A DNA stretch of 64,000 nt from Pseudomonas sp. C1C7 (GTDB lineage Bacteria > Pseudomonadota > Gammaproteobacteria > Pseudomonadales > Pseudomonadaceae): contig NZ_JABFMP010000018.1 in NCBI RefSeq assembly GCF_013359595.1, positions 1 through 64,000 on the forward strand. Direction: 5' to 3'. Made by a program: the position numbers and the translations under genes. The notes beneath the pieces are model-generated. The model worked only from the letters and a program-made list of their open reading frames with translations, searched no databases and was not told the DNA's origin. Within the stretch, counting starts at the first letter, position 1; every line of letters begins with the position of its first letter. This document shows, piece by piece, positions 8,801 through 17,324 of this stretch.

Positions 8801-9460
8801 ATGACGTTCAAGGCGCCGGACAGCCTCGCCGAGCAAATCGCTCACCACCTCGCCGAACGCATCATTCGCGGTGAAATGAAGCCCGGGGAGCGCATCCAGG
8901 AGCAGAAGGTCACGCAGGCGCTCGACGTCAGCCGTGGTTCTGTTCGCGAGGCGTTGCTGATTCTCGAACGTCGTCACCTGATCGCGATCCTGCCGCGCCG
9001 TGGCGCCCACGTGACCGAACTCACCGCGCACAAGGTCAGAAGCCTGTGCGCGTTGATGAGCGAGATGTACATCCTGCTGGCCAACGCCGTGGCCACCGGC
9101 TGGAAAGTCCAGGCCGACCTTGCGCCATTCGTGCAGATCCAGCAGCGGCTGACCGCCAGCTTCGAGCGTCAGGACATTCACACCTTCGTCGACGAAAGTT
9201 TCAGCGTGATGCGCGCCACCTATCCGTTTGCCGACAATCCCTATCTGCAGGAAACCGTCGAAAACCTGCAGCCGGCCATGAGCCGTGCGTATTTCCTGGC
9301 CCTCGACCAGCGCAAGGCCTCGATGAGCGAGTACCTGGAGCTGTTCGAACGCCTGCTCGCCGCCGTCATCGCCCGTGATTTCGTACAGATCCGCGAAGTA
9401 CTGACGGCCTATGGCCAGCGCAGTTGCGAGCTGGTGATCTCTGCCCTGACGGATGCATAA
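8801..9460 (+). CDS. GntR-family transcriptional regulator (FCD type)
   Basis: This 219-residue protein has a winged helix at residues 6-72, including MKPGERIQEQKVTQALDVS and RGSVREALLILE. An FCD-like helical ligand domain follows. It diverges from xdhA with 266 bp between them, which carry the paired TGAC-N6-GTCA palindromes, so it is a good candidate regulator of purine breakdown. Its stop codon is only two bases before the smc start, so smc may be partly co-transcribed with it. The effector is unknown. Confidence 0.85.
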   Translation: MTFKAPDSLAEQIAHHLAERIIRGEMKPGERIQEQKVTQALDVSRGSVREALLILERRHLIAILPRRGAHVTELTAHKVRSLCALMSEMYILLANAVATGWKVQADLAPFVQIQQRLTASFERQDIHTFVDESFSVMRATYPFADNPYLQETVENLQPAMSRAYFLALDQRKASMSEYLELFERLLAAVIARDFVQIREVLTAYGQRSCELVISALTDA

Positions 9461-9462
9461 GC

Positions 9463-12400
9463 GTGCGGCTCAAGTGCATCAAGCTGGCGGGATTCAAATC
9501 CTTCGTCGATCCGACCACGGTGAACTTCCCCAGTAACATGGCGGCGGTTGTCGGCCCCAATGGTTGCGGCAAGTCGAACATCATCGACGCCGTTCGCTGG
9601 GTAATGGGCGAAAGTTCGGCGAAGAACCTGCGTGGCGAATCGATGACCGACGTCATCTTCAACGGCTCCACCAGCCGCAAGCCGGTCAGCCAGGCGAGCA
9701 TCGAGCTGGTGTTCGACAACTCCGACGGCACATTGCTGGGTGAATACGCCGCCTACGCGGAAATTTCCATTCGCCGCAAAGTCACCCGCGACAGCCAGAC
9801 GACCTATTACCTCAACGGCACCAAGTGCCGTCGCCGCGACATCACCGATATCTTCCTCGGCACCGGCCTGGGCCCGCGCAGCTACTCGATCATCGAGCAG
9901 GGCATGATCTCCAAGCTGATCGAGTCCAAGCCTGAAGACCTGCGCAACTTCATCGAAGAAGCCGCGGGCATCTCCAAATACAAGGAGCGCCGGCGCGAGA
10001 CCGAAAACCGTATCCGCCGCACCCACGAAAACCTCGAGCGTCTGACCGACCTGCGCGAAGAACTCGAACGCCAGCTCGAACGCCTGCACCGTCAGGCCGA
10101 GGCGGCGAAGAAGTATCAGGAATACAAGGGCGAGGAGCGCCAGCTCAAGGCGCAACTCTCGGCCCTGCGCTGGCAGGACCTGAACGATCAGGTCGGCCAG
10201 CGTGAAGCGATCATCGGCACCCAGGAAATCAGCTTCGAAGCCTTGGTGGCCGAGCAGCGCAACGCCGACGCCAGCATCGAACGCCTGCGCGACGGGCACC
10301 ATGATCTGTCCGAACGCTTCAATCTGGTGCAGGGGCGCTTCTATTCGGTCGGCGGCGACATCGCCCGGGTCGAGCAGAGCATCCAGCACGGGCAGCAGCG
10401 TTTGCGCCAGTTGCAGGACGACTTGAAGGAAGCCGAGCGCGCACGCCTGGAAACCGAGTCGCACCTGGGCCACGACCGCACCTTGCTGCTGACCCTCGGC
10501 GAAGAGCTGGACATGCTCACCCCCGAGCAGGAAGTCACCAGCGCCGCCGCCGAAGAGGCCGCCGCCGCGCTGGAAGAATCCGAAACCACCATGCACGGCT
10601 GGCAGGAGCAGTGGGACGCGTTCAACCTGACCGCCGCCGAGCCGCGCCGTCAGGCGGAAGTCCAGCAGTCGCGCATCCAGCAGCTGGAAACCAGCCTGGA
10701 GCGTCTGGCCGATCGTCAGAAGCGTCTGGGCGAAGAGCGCGAGCTGCTTTCGGCGGACCCGGAAGACGCGGCGATCATGGAACTCAGCGAGCAGCTGGAA
10801 ACCAGTGAAGCGACCCTCGAAGATCTGCAGGCCAGCGAAGAGGCCCAGGTCGAGCGCCTCGAGCAACTGCGCCAGCAATTGCAGCAGGCACTGTCGGCGC
10901 AGCAACAGGCCCAGGGCGATCTGCAACGGCTCAATGGTCGACTGGCTTCGCTGGAAGCCTTGCAGCAGGCCGCACTCGACCCAGGCACTGGCACCGCCGA
11001 ATGGTTGCGCGAGCAACATCTGGCGGATCGCCCGCGACTGGCTGAAGGCCTGAAGGTCGAGGCGGGTTGGGAACTGGCGGTGGAAACCGTACTCGGCGCC
11101 GACCTGCAAGCGGTGCTGGTGGATGATTTCAACGATTTCGATCTGTCCGGGTTCGCCCAGGGCGATTTGCGTTTGCTCAGCCCTTCCAGCGACGGTGTAC
11201 GCGTGCCGGGCAGCTTGCTGGACAAGGTCGAGGCGCAGATCGATCTGTCGCCTTGGCTGGGGCAGGTCAAACCGGTGGAAAACCTTGAGCAGGCCCTGGC
11301 CCTGCGTGGCCAGCTGGCCTCCGGGCAAAGCCTGATCAGCCGCGATGGTTATTGGGTCGGCCGGCATTTCCTGCGGGTGCGTCGCGCCAGCGAAGCGGAA
11401 AGCGGCGTACTGGCCCGTGGTCAGGAGATCCAGCAATTGAGCCTTGAGCGCGAAGAGCGCGAGGCCACCGTCGAGACGCTGGAAACCCAGCTGCAGAATC
11501 TTCGGGCGCAACAGCGTCAGCAGGAAAACGGTCGCGAACACCTGCGTCGACTGCTGCAGGATGAAGCCCGTCAGCAAGGCGAATTGAAGGCCCAGTTGTC
11601 GGCCGGCAAGGCCAAGGCCGAACAGTTGAACCTGCGCCGCACCCGTCTCGATGAAGAGATCGCCGAACTGGGCGAGCAGCGTGAGCTGGAGCACGAACAG
11701 ATCGGCGAAGCGCGTATTCACTTGCAGGACGCCCTCGACAGCATGGCGCTGGACACCGAGCAGCGCGAATTGCTGCTGGCCCAGCGCGACAGCCTGCGCG
11801 AACGTCTGGACCGGGTACGCCAGGAGGCTCGCCAGCACAAGGATCACGCCCATCAACTGGCGGTGCGCCTGGGTTCGCTCAAGGCACAGCACGATTCCAC
11901 GCGTCAGGCCCTGGAACGACTGGAAATGCAGTCCGAGCGCCTGACCGAAAAGCGTGAACAGCTGAGTTTGAATCTGGAGGAGGGCGAGGCGCCGCTGGAA
12001 GAGTTGCGTCTGAAGCTTGAAGAGTTGCTCGACAAGCGCATGACTGTCGACGAGGAACTCAAGACCGCGCAGATCGCCATGGAAGATGCCGACCGCGAAC
12101 TGCGCGACGCCGAGAAGCGCCGCAGCCAGGCCGAGCAGCAATCGCAGCTTATTCGCGGTCAGCTGGAGCAGCAGCGCATGGACTGGCAGGCGCTGACCGT
12201 GCGACGCAAGGCCCTGCAGGATCAGTTGCTCGAAGACGGTTACGACCTGCACGGCGTGCTCGCCACCCTGACTGCCGAAGCCAGCGAAAAGGCTGCCGAG
12301 GAAGAACTTGAGCGCATCGCCGCGCGTATTGCGCGCCTGGGTGCGATCAACCTCGCGGCCATCGACGAATACCAGCAACAATCCGAGCGTAAACGTTATC

Positions 12401-12951
12401 TGGATGCGCAGAACGACGATCTGGTGGAAGCGCTCGAAACCCTGGAAAACGTCATTCGCAAGATCGACAAGGAAACGCGCAACCGTTTCAAAGATACCTT
12501 TGATCAGATCAATGGCGGATTACAGGCGCTTTTTCCAAAAGTTTTCGGTGGCGGACGCGCGTATTTGGAACTGACGGGCGAAGATCTACTCGATACAGGG
12601 GTGACGATCATGGCGCAGCCGCCCGGAAAGAAGAACAGCACCATCCATTTGCTCTCCGGTGGCGAGAAAGCCCTGACTGCATTGGCCCTGGTTTTTGCGA
12701 TCTTCAAGTTGAATCCGGCGCCGTTCTGCATGCTCGACGAGGTTGACGCGCCACTGGATGACGCTAACGTTGGACGCTACGCGCGTCTGGTGAAAGAGAT
12801 GTCGCAGACGGTGCAGTTCATCTATATCACCCACAACAAGATCGCCATGGAAATGGCCGATCAACTGATGGGGGTGACGATGCACGAGCCGGGCTGTTCG
12901 CGTCTTGTGGCGGTGGATGTCGAGGAGGCGATGGCGATGGTGGATGCATGA
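9463..12951 (+). CDS. smc: Chromosome segregation protein SMC
   Basis: This 1162-residue ATPase compacts and organises the chromosome with ScpA and ScpB. The N terminus has Walker A GPNGCGKSN (31-39). Long Gln/Glu/Arg-rich coiled coils flank a hinge at about residues 500-660. The C-terminal head has the signature LSGGEKALTALAL and Walker B FCMLDEVDAP. The start is a GTG at 9463 giving MRLKCIKLAGFKSF, the family N terminus. An earlier in-frame ATG lies inside the GntR gene. The downstream neighbour is zipA. Confidence 0.96.
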   Translation: MRLKCIKLAGFKSFVDPTTVNFPSNMAAVVGPNGCGKSNIIDAVRWVMGESSAKNLRGESMTDVIFNGSTSRKPVSQASIELVFDNSDGTLLGEYAAYAEISIRRKVTRDSQTTYYLNGTKCRRRDITDIFLGTGLGPRSYSIIEQGMISKLIESKPEDLRNFIEEAAGISKYKERRRETENRIRRTHENLERLTDLREELERQLERLHRQAEAAKKYQEYKGEERQLKAQLSALRWQDLNDQVGQREAIIGTQEISFEALVAEQRNADASIERLRDGHHDLSERFNLVQGRFYSVGGDIARVEQSIQHGQQRLRQLQDDLKEAERARLETESHLGHDRTLLLTLGEELDMLTPEQEVTSAAAEEAAAALEESETTMHGWQEQWDAFNLTAAEPRRQAEVQQSRIQQLETSLERLADRQKRLGEERELLSADPEDAAIMELSEQLETSEATLEDLQASEEAQVERLEQLRQQLQQALSAQQQAQGDLQRLNGRLASLEALQQAALDPGTGTAEWLREQHLADRPRLAEGLKVEAGWELAVETVLGADLQAVLVDDFNDFDLSGFAQGDLRLLSPSSDGVRVPGSLLDKVEAQIDLSPWLGQVKPVENLEQALALRGQLASGQSLISRDGYWVGRHFLRVRRASEAESGVLARGQEIQQLSLEREEREATVETLETQLQNLRAQQRQQENGREHLRRLLQDEARQQGELKAQLSAGKAKAEQLNLRRTRLDEEIAELGEQRELEHEQIGEARIHLQDALDSMALDTEQRELLLAQRDSLRERLDRVRQEARQHKDHAHQLAVRLGSLKAQHDSTRQALERLEMQSERLTEKREQLSLNLEEGEAPLEELRLKLEELLDKRMTVDEELKTAQIAMEDADRELRDAEKRRSQAEQQSQLIRGQLEQQRMDWQALTVRRKALQDQLLEDGYDLHGVLATLTAEASEKAAEEELERIAARIARLGAINLAAIDEYQQQSERKRYLDAQNDDLVEALETLENVIRKIDKETRNRFKDTFDQINGGLQALFPKVFGGGRAYLELTGEDLLDTGVTIMAQPPGKKNSTIHLLSGGEKALTALALVFAIFKLNPAPFCMLDEVDAPLDDANVGRYARLVKEMSQTVQFIYITHNKIAMEMADQLMGVTMHEPGCSRLVAVDVEEAMAMVDA

Positions 12952-12954
12952 CGG

Positions 12955-13030
12955 CAGCTTCGAGCGATAAGCTGCAAGCTGCAAGAGGGTTCTGCTTGCA
13001 GCTTGAAACTTGCGGCTTGTAGCTTGAGCT
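12955..13030. repeat. REP-like AAGCTGCAAGC/GCTTGCAGCTT element
   Basis: Between smc and zipA, copies of AAGCTGCAAGCTGCAAG face GCTTGCAGCTTG followed by degenerate copies of GCTTG. This is a second REP family, distinct from the GAGC type. It occupies the start of the 313-bp smc-zipA gap. The rest of that gap (13031-13264) is AT-rich, probably holds the zipA promoter, and has no gene I can support. Confidence 0.65.
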
Positions 13031-13264
13031 GCGCAGTTCATTAAACGTAAGAGCTGATTAATGAAGATGGCAAATCGACACAAATTGCGCAGCGATTTCG
13101 ACCGACGGTGTAAAGTTGCCTTTGGTCGTGCTAGTTTAATGTCAATTTTTCGTATACGTGGGCAAAACGCCTGTCAGAACATAGAGTTGGCGCCACGTTT
13201 TAAAGCGGTTTGCAGATTGTAAACCCCTTATTTTTCAGCATTTTTTATAGAGGCACGGGATTAC

Positions 13265-14125
13265 ATGGAAATCGGTCTGCGCGAGTGGCTGATCGTCATC
13301 GGCATCATTGTCATTGCCGGTATTCTTTTCGATGGCTGGCGCCGTATGCGCGGCGGCAAGGGAAAACTGAAATTCCGTCTTGACCGAAACCTGTCCAACC
13401 TGCCGGACGAGGACACCAGCGCCGAGCTGTTGGGCCCGTCCCGCGTACTGGACAACCATAAAGAGCCGCAGCTGGACGAGCAGGATCTGCCGTCGGTGAG
13501 CATGCCGGCCCGCGAGCCTCGCGAACCCCGCGAATCGGGTTCCAAGCGTGGCAAGCGTGGCGGCGAGCCATCCCAGGGCGACCTGAACCTCAACCTCGAT
13601 CTGGATGGTGGCCCGAGCTTCAGCAGCCGCGACGACGATTACATTGAAGAGACCAAGGCTTCGCCATCGGCCAGCGACAAGGAACAACCCCAGGCTGAAG
13701 AAGTGCTGGTGATCAGCGTGATCTGCCGCGACGCCGCCGGCTTCAAGGGCCCGGCGCTGTTGCAGAACATTCTGGAAAGCGGTCTGCGTTTCGGCGAAAT
13801 GGACATCTTCCACCGCCACGAAAGCATGGCGGGCAACGGCGAGGTCTGGTTCTCCATGGCCAACGCGGTCAAGCCAGGCGTGTTCGACCTGGATGACATC
13901 GACCACTTCAGTACCCCGGCGGTGAGCTTCTTCCTCGGTCTGCCAGGCCCGCGTCATCCGAAACAGGCTTTCGACGTGATGGTGGCCGCGGCGCGCAAAC
14001 TGTCCCAGGAACTGAACGGCGAACTGAAGGATGACCAGCGCAGCGTACTGACCGCCCAGACCATCGAACATTACCGTCAGCGCATCGTCGAATTCGAACG
14101 CCGCGCCCTGACCCAGAAACGTTGA
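13265..14125 (+). CDS. zipA: Cell division protein ZipA
   Basis: ZipA tethers FtsZ polymers to the inner membrane at the division septum. The 286-residue protein has one N-terminal membrane segment (residues 5-22, LREWLIVIGIIVIAGILF) and a basic stretch after it. A charged, Pro/Arg-rich linker covers about residues 40-140, and the FtsZ-binding domain starts around EEVLVISVICRD. Length and order fit the family. The neighbours smc and ligA match other pseudomonads. Confidence 0.93.
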   Translation: MEIGLREWLIVIGIIVIAGILFDGWRRMRGGKGKLKFRLDRNLSNLPDEDTSAELLGPSRVLDNHKEPQLDEQDLPSVSMPAREPREPRESGSKRGKRGGEPSQGDLNLNLDLDGGPSFSSRDDDYIEETKASPSASDKEQPQAEEVLVISVICRDAAGFKGPALLQNILESGLRFGEMDIFHRHESMAGNGEVWFSMANAVKPGVFDLDDIDHFSTPAVSFFLGLPGPRHPKQAFDVMVAAARKLSQELNGELKDDQRSVLTAQTIEHYRQRIVEFERRALTQKR

Positions 14126-14151
14126 TCAGGATCGCGCCACGCGACCTGTAC

Positions 14152-14220
14152 CTGTAGGAGCCGAGCTTGCTCGCGATAGCGATTTCAATGACGCCATCGC
14201 GAGCAAGCTCTGCTCCTGCA
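14152..14220. repeat. REP inverted pair (GAGCTTGCTCGC type)
   Basis: The left arm TGTAGGAGCCGAGCTTGCTCG (one base longer than the usual arm) at 14153 faces the right arm around CATCGCGAGCAAGCTCTGCTC ending at 14220. Each arm carries an extra base relative to the perfect doublets, so it looks like an older copy. It lies between zipA and ligA. Confidence 0.8.
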
Positions 14221-14285
14221 ATGTTTTTACCGCATCAACAGATTGAGCAGCCACGGCTGCTCTTTTGCTTTATGAGAGACCACCC

Positions 14286-16643
14286 ATGACTGCCGCCAAA
14301 GACCGCATTCTAGAGCTGCGTGCCGAGCTGGACCTGCACAACTATCGCTATCACGTGCTGGACGAGCCGAGCATCCCGGACGCCGAGTACGATCGGTTGT
14401 TCAAGGAGCTCAAGGCCCTCGAAGCCGAGCATCCGGAACTGATCACCAGCGACTCGCCGACCCAGCGAGTGGGCAGCGCGGCGTTGTCGGCCTTCACTCA
14501 GGTGCGACACGAAGTACCGATGCTCAGCCTGGGCAACGCCTTCGAAGAAACCGACATGCGCGAATTCGATCGCCGGGTCACCGAAGGCCTGGATCTGCCG
14601 GCCGGTGATCTGTTCGGTGGTGGCGCGGCGGTGCAATACAGCTGCGAGCCGAAGCTCGATGGCCTGGCGGTCAGTCTGTTGTATCAGGACGGCCTGCTGG
14701 TGCGCGGCGCGACCCGCGGCGACGGCACCACCGGCGAAGACATCAGCGTCAACGTGCGCACCGTGCGCAACATCCCGCTCAAACTGCACGGCACCGGCTG
14801 GCCGGCGACCCTGGAAGTGCGCGGTGAAGTGTTCATGTCCAAGGCCGGTTTCGAGCGGCTCAACGCCACCCAACTGGAAGTCGGCGGCAAGACCTTCGCC
14901 AACCCGCGCAACGCGGCGGCGGGCAGCTTGCGCCAACTGGATTCGAAGATCACCGCCAACCGCCCGCTGGAGTTCTGCTGCTACGGCATCGGCCAGGTGT
15001 CCGCAGACATCGCCGATACGCACATCGGCAACCTGCAACAGCTCAAGGCCTGGGGCATGCCGATCAGCCACGAGCTGAAACGGGCGAACGGAATCGATGA
15101 ATGCCTGGACTACTACCGCGATATCGGTGAGCGCCGCAACGCGCTGCCCTATGAAATCGACGGCGTGGTGTTCAAGGTCAACAGCATCGCCTCGCAGCGC
15201 GAGCTGGGTTTCCGCGCCCGGGAACCGCGCTGGGCCATCGCCCACAAATTCCCGGCCATGGAAGAGCTCACCGAGCTGCTCGATGTGGAGTTCCAGGTCG
15301 GACGTACCGGCGCCGTCACGCCGGTGGCGCGCCTCAAGCCGGTCAAGGTCGCAGGTGTCACCGTGGCCAATGCCACCTTGCACAACATGGATGAAGTGGC
15401 GCGCCTGGGCCTGATGATCGGCGACACGGTGATCATTCGCCGCGCGGGAGACGTGATTCCACAGGTGGTGCAAGTGGTCACCGAGCGGCGCCCGGACGAT
15501 GCCCGGCCCGTGCACATCCCGGAAAAGTGCCCGGTGTGCGGCTCCCATGTCGAACGCACGCAACTGATCAAGCGCAGCAAGGGCCGTGAGACAGTCAGCG
15601 AGGGCGCGGTGTATCGCTGCGTCGGTCGCCTGGCCTGTGGCGCGCAGCTCAAGCAGGCGATCATTCACTTCGTTTCCCGCCGGGCGATGGATATCGAAGG
15701 CCTGGGCGAGAAGAGCGTCGAGCAACTGGTGGATGAAGGCCTTGTGAGTTCGCCGGCCGACCTGTACGCCCTCACCTTCGAACAGGTGGTGGATCTGGAA
15801 GGTTTCGCCGAGCTGTCGAGCCGCAACCTTCTGAGCGCCATCGAAGACAGCAAGAGGCCGGGACTGGCGCGCTTCATCTACGCCCTCGGCATTCCCGATG
15901 TCGGTGAGGAAACGGCCAAGGTGCTGGCGCGTTCACTGGGTTCGCTGGAGCGGGTGCAGAAAGCCCTGCCGCAAGTGTTGACCTACCTGCCGGATGTCGG
16001 GCTGGAAGTCGCTCACGAGATCCACAGTTTCTTCGAGGATTCGCACAACCAGCAGGTGATCGCCGATCTGCTCAAGCACGGCATGCAAATCCAGGATCAG
16101 GGCGAGCTGGGCGCGGAGTTTGCCGCCAGCACCACCCTGGGCGGTTTTCTCGACAAGCTGCACATTCCTTCGGTCGGACCGGGCGGGGCACAGAAACTCG
16201 CCGACAAGTTCGGTTCGCTGCAAGCGGTGGTCGACGCCGACTGGCTGGACATGCGCCGGACCTTGCCGGAGAAGCAGGCCAACTCGGTTCGCGAGTTTTT
16301 CGCCCTCGAGGAAAATCGCCTCCAGGCGGTCGAGGCGGAAAAGCAACTGGCTGATTTCGGCATGCACTGGCAGAGCGAAAAGAAAGTGGTGGAAGGCTTG
16401 CCGCTGACCGGCCAGACCTGGGTGCTGACCGGCTCGCTGGAGTTGATGAGCCGCGATGTGGCCAAGGACAAGCTGGAGAGTCTGGGTGCCAAGGTGGCGG
16501 GTTCCGTGTCGGCCAAGACCCATTGCGTGGTGGCGGGGCCGGGGGCGGGGTCCAAGTTGACCAAGGCCAATGAGTTGGGGTTGAAGGTGTTGGATGAAGA
16601 GGCGTTCGTCGAGTTTCTGAAAAATCACGGCATTACGGTCTGA
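14286..16643 (+). CDS. ligA: NAD+-dependent DNA ligase LigA
   Basis: LigA seals nicks with 5'-phosphate and 3'-hydroxyl ends during replication and repair, using NAD+. In this 785-residue protein the adenylated lysine is K123 in the motif KLDG. An OB-fold follows, then a Cys4 zinc finger (CPVC, then two further Cys around YRCVGRLACG), helix-hairpin-helix repeats, and a C-terminal BRCT domain from about residue 705. It is longer than the E. coli enzyme (about 671), with small insertions near residues 103-118 and in the zinc finger. The ATG at 14286 gives the family start MTAAKDRILELRAEL. Confidence 0.96.
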   Translation: MTAAKDRILELRAELDLHNYRYHVLDEPSIPDAEYDRLFKELKALEAEHPELITSDSPTQRVGSAALSAFTQVRHEVPMLSLGNAFEETDMREFDRRVTEGLDLPAGDLFGGGAAVQYSCEPKLDGLAVSLLYQDGLLVRGATRGDGTTGEDISVNVRTVRNIPLKLHGTGWPATLEVRGEVFMSKAGFERLNATQLEVGGKTFANPRNAAAGSLRQLDSKITANRPLEFCCYGIGQVSADIADTHIGNLQQLKAWGMPISHELKRANGIDECLDYYRDIGERRNALPYEIDGVVFKVNSIASQRELGFRAREPRWAIAHKFPAMEELTELLDVEFQVGRTGAVTPVARLKPVKVAGVTVANATLHNMDEVARLGLMIGDTVIIRRAGDVIPQVVQVVTERRPDDARPVHIPEKCPVCGSHVERTQLIKRSKGRETVSEGAVYRCVGRLACGAQLKQAIIHFVSRRAMDIEGLGEKSVEQLVDEGLVSSPADLYALTFEQVVDLEGFAELSSRNLLSAIEDSKRPGLARFIYALGIPDVGEETAKVLARSLGSLERVQKALPQVLTYLPDVGLEVAHEIHSFFEDSHNQQVIADLLKHGMQIQDQGELGAEFAASTTLGGFLDKLHIPSVGPGGAQKLADKFGSLQAVVDADWLDMRRTLPEKQANSVREFFALEENRLQAVEAEKQLADFGMHWQSEKKVVEGLPLTGQTWVLTGSLELMSRDVAKDKLESLGAKVAGSVSAKTHCVVAGPGAGSKLTKANELGLKVLDEEAFVEFLKNHGITV

Positions 16644-16647
16644 CGTC

Positions 16648-16724
16648 AAAAGATCGCAGCCTTCGGCAACTCCTGCAGGGAAATGCGTTCCAATGTAGGA
16701 CCTGCCGCAGGCTGCGATCTTTTT
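16648..16724. repeat. REP inverted pair (GATCGCAGCC type)
   Basis: The left arm AAAAGATCGCAGCCTTCGGC and a right arm ending GGCTGCGATCTTTTT face each other just after the ligA stop. The A/T ends could let it work as a terminator as well. Confidence 0.75.
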
Positions 16725-16774
16725 GGTTCTGCATGTCCTTGAAGCACCTCATGTTTTTTAATCCGCGCCAACGG

Positions 16775-16802
16775 TTGTAACTTCGTCTCAGATAGGTACA
16801 AT
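16775..16802 (+). promoter_or_regulatory. Promoter of the 4.5S RNA gene
   Basis: TTGTAA (16775-16780) and TACAAT (16797-16802) with a 16-bp spacer lie shortly before the mature RNA. Transcription would begin near 16809, leaving a 5' leader removed by processing, as in E. coli 4.5S RNA. Confidence 0.6.
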
Positions 16803-16834
16803 GGCGCGGCTCGCCGTCAGGTGAGCATCGTTAT

Positions 16835-16947
16835 GGTGACCCCATCGGTCCCCCCGCAACGATCAGCCGTGAACCCGGTCAGGCCTGGAAGGGAGCAGCC
16901 GCAGCGGTGACATTGTGTGCCGGGGTGTGGCTGGTGGGGTTGCCACC
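16835..16947 (+). ncRNA. ffs: 4.5S RNA (bacterial signal recognition particle RNA)
   Basis: This 113-nt RNA forms one long hairpin and binds Ffh to target nascent membrane proteins. The conserved apical part is clear: GGTCAGGCCTGGAAGGGAGC with the GGAA tetraloop, followed by the strongly conserved GTGTGCCGGGGTGTGGCTGG. The ends GGTGACCCC and GGTTGCCACC pair. A promoter precedes it and a terminator follows. The exact ends may be off by one or two bases. Confidence 0.93.
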
Positions 16948-16958
16948 TTAACGACTTC

Positions 16959-16983
16959 GCGAGTGCTCTCTCGCATCTTTTTT
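16959..16983 (+). terminator. Terminator of the 4.5S RNA gene
   Basis: The stem GCGAG/CTCGC with a six-base loop is followed by ATCTTTTTT, directly after the RNA. Confidence 0.8.
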
Positions 16984-17139
16984 CCCCCGAATACTTCGAT
17001 TTTGCTGCCATGGCTCTCGTCCATAGCGGTGTTTTGTCGTCTGCGCTTCACGCATCGAAACGACCTTCAATTCCATTCCGAATCAAGAGCTTAACGAGAT
17101 TTCCCTGCATCTGCGGCTGAGAGCCGTTTTCGCCTTTTC

Positions 17140-17167
17140 TTGCAAAATGTGACGCATCTCGTAGAAT
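17140..17167 (+). promoter_or_regulatory. Putative promoter of the PAS-GGDEF-EAL gene
   Basis: TTGCAA (17140-17145) and TAGAAT (17162-17167) with 16 bp between them precede a leader of about 150 bases. The rest of the 16984-17324 gap holds only a four-codon frame (ATG at 17231) and a short GGCAGCC/GCC stem, with no gene I can support. Confidence 0.45.
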
Positions 17168-17324
17168 CGCCGCCCCAAATAGGTAGTTAATGGCCTGTTC
17201 CCGGAAGTTCGAAAAACAAATAGAAGCCAACATGGCGTTCGCTTAACCGCGTTTCGAGAGTCTCTGGGCAGCCTGCTGCCTCACAGGCTTGCACCGCCAA
17301 TGTCAGCGACAGCGAGTCTGACTC

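Noticed and set aside
9409..12381. Minus-strand open frame of 990 codons over smc
   Set aside because: It is antisense to the coiled-coil gene, with repetitive Leu/Gln/Ala composition and no domain I can recognise.
17231..17245. Four-codon frame ATG-GCG-TTC-GCT-TAA in the leader of the PAS-GGDEF-EAL gene
   Set aside because: Too short to support as a gene. A leader-peptide role is possible but nothing else points to it.
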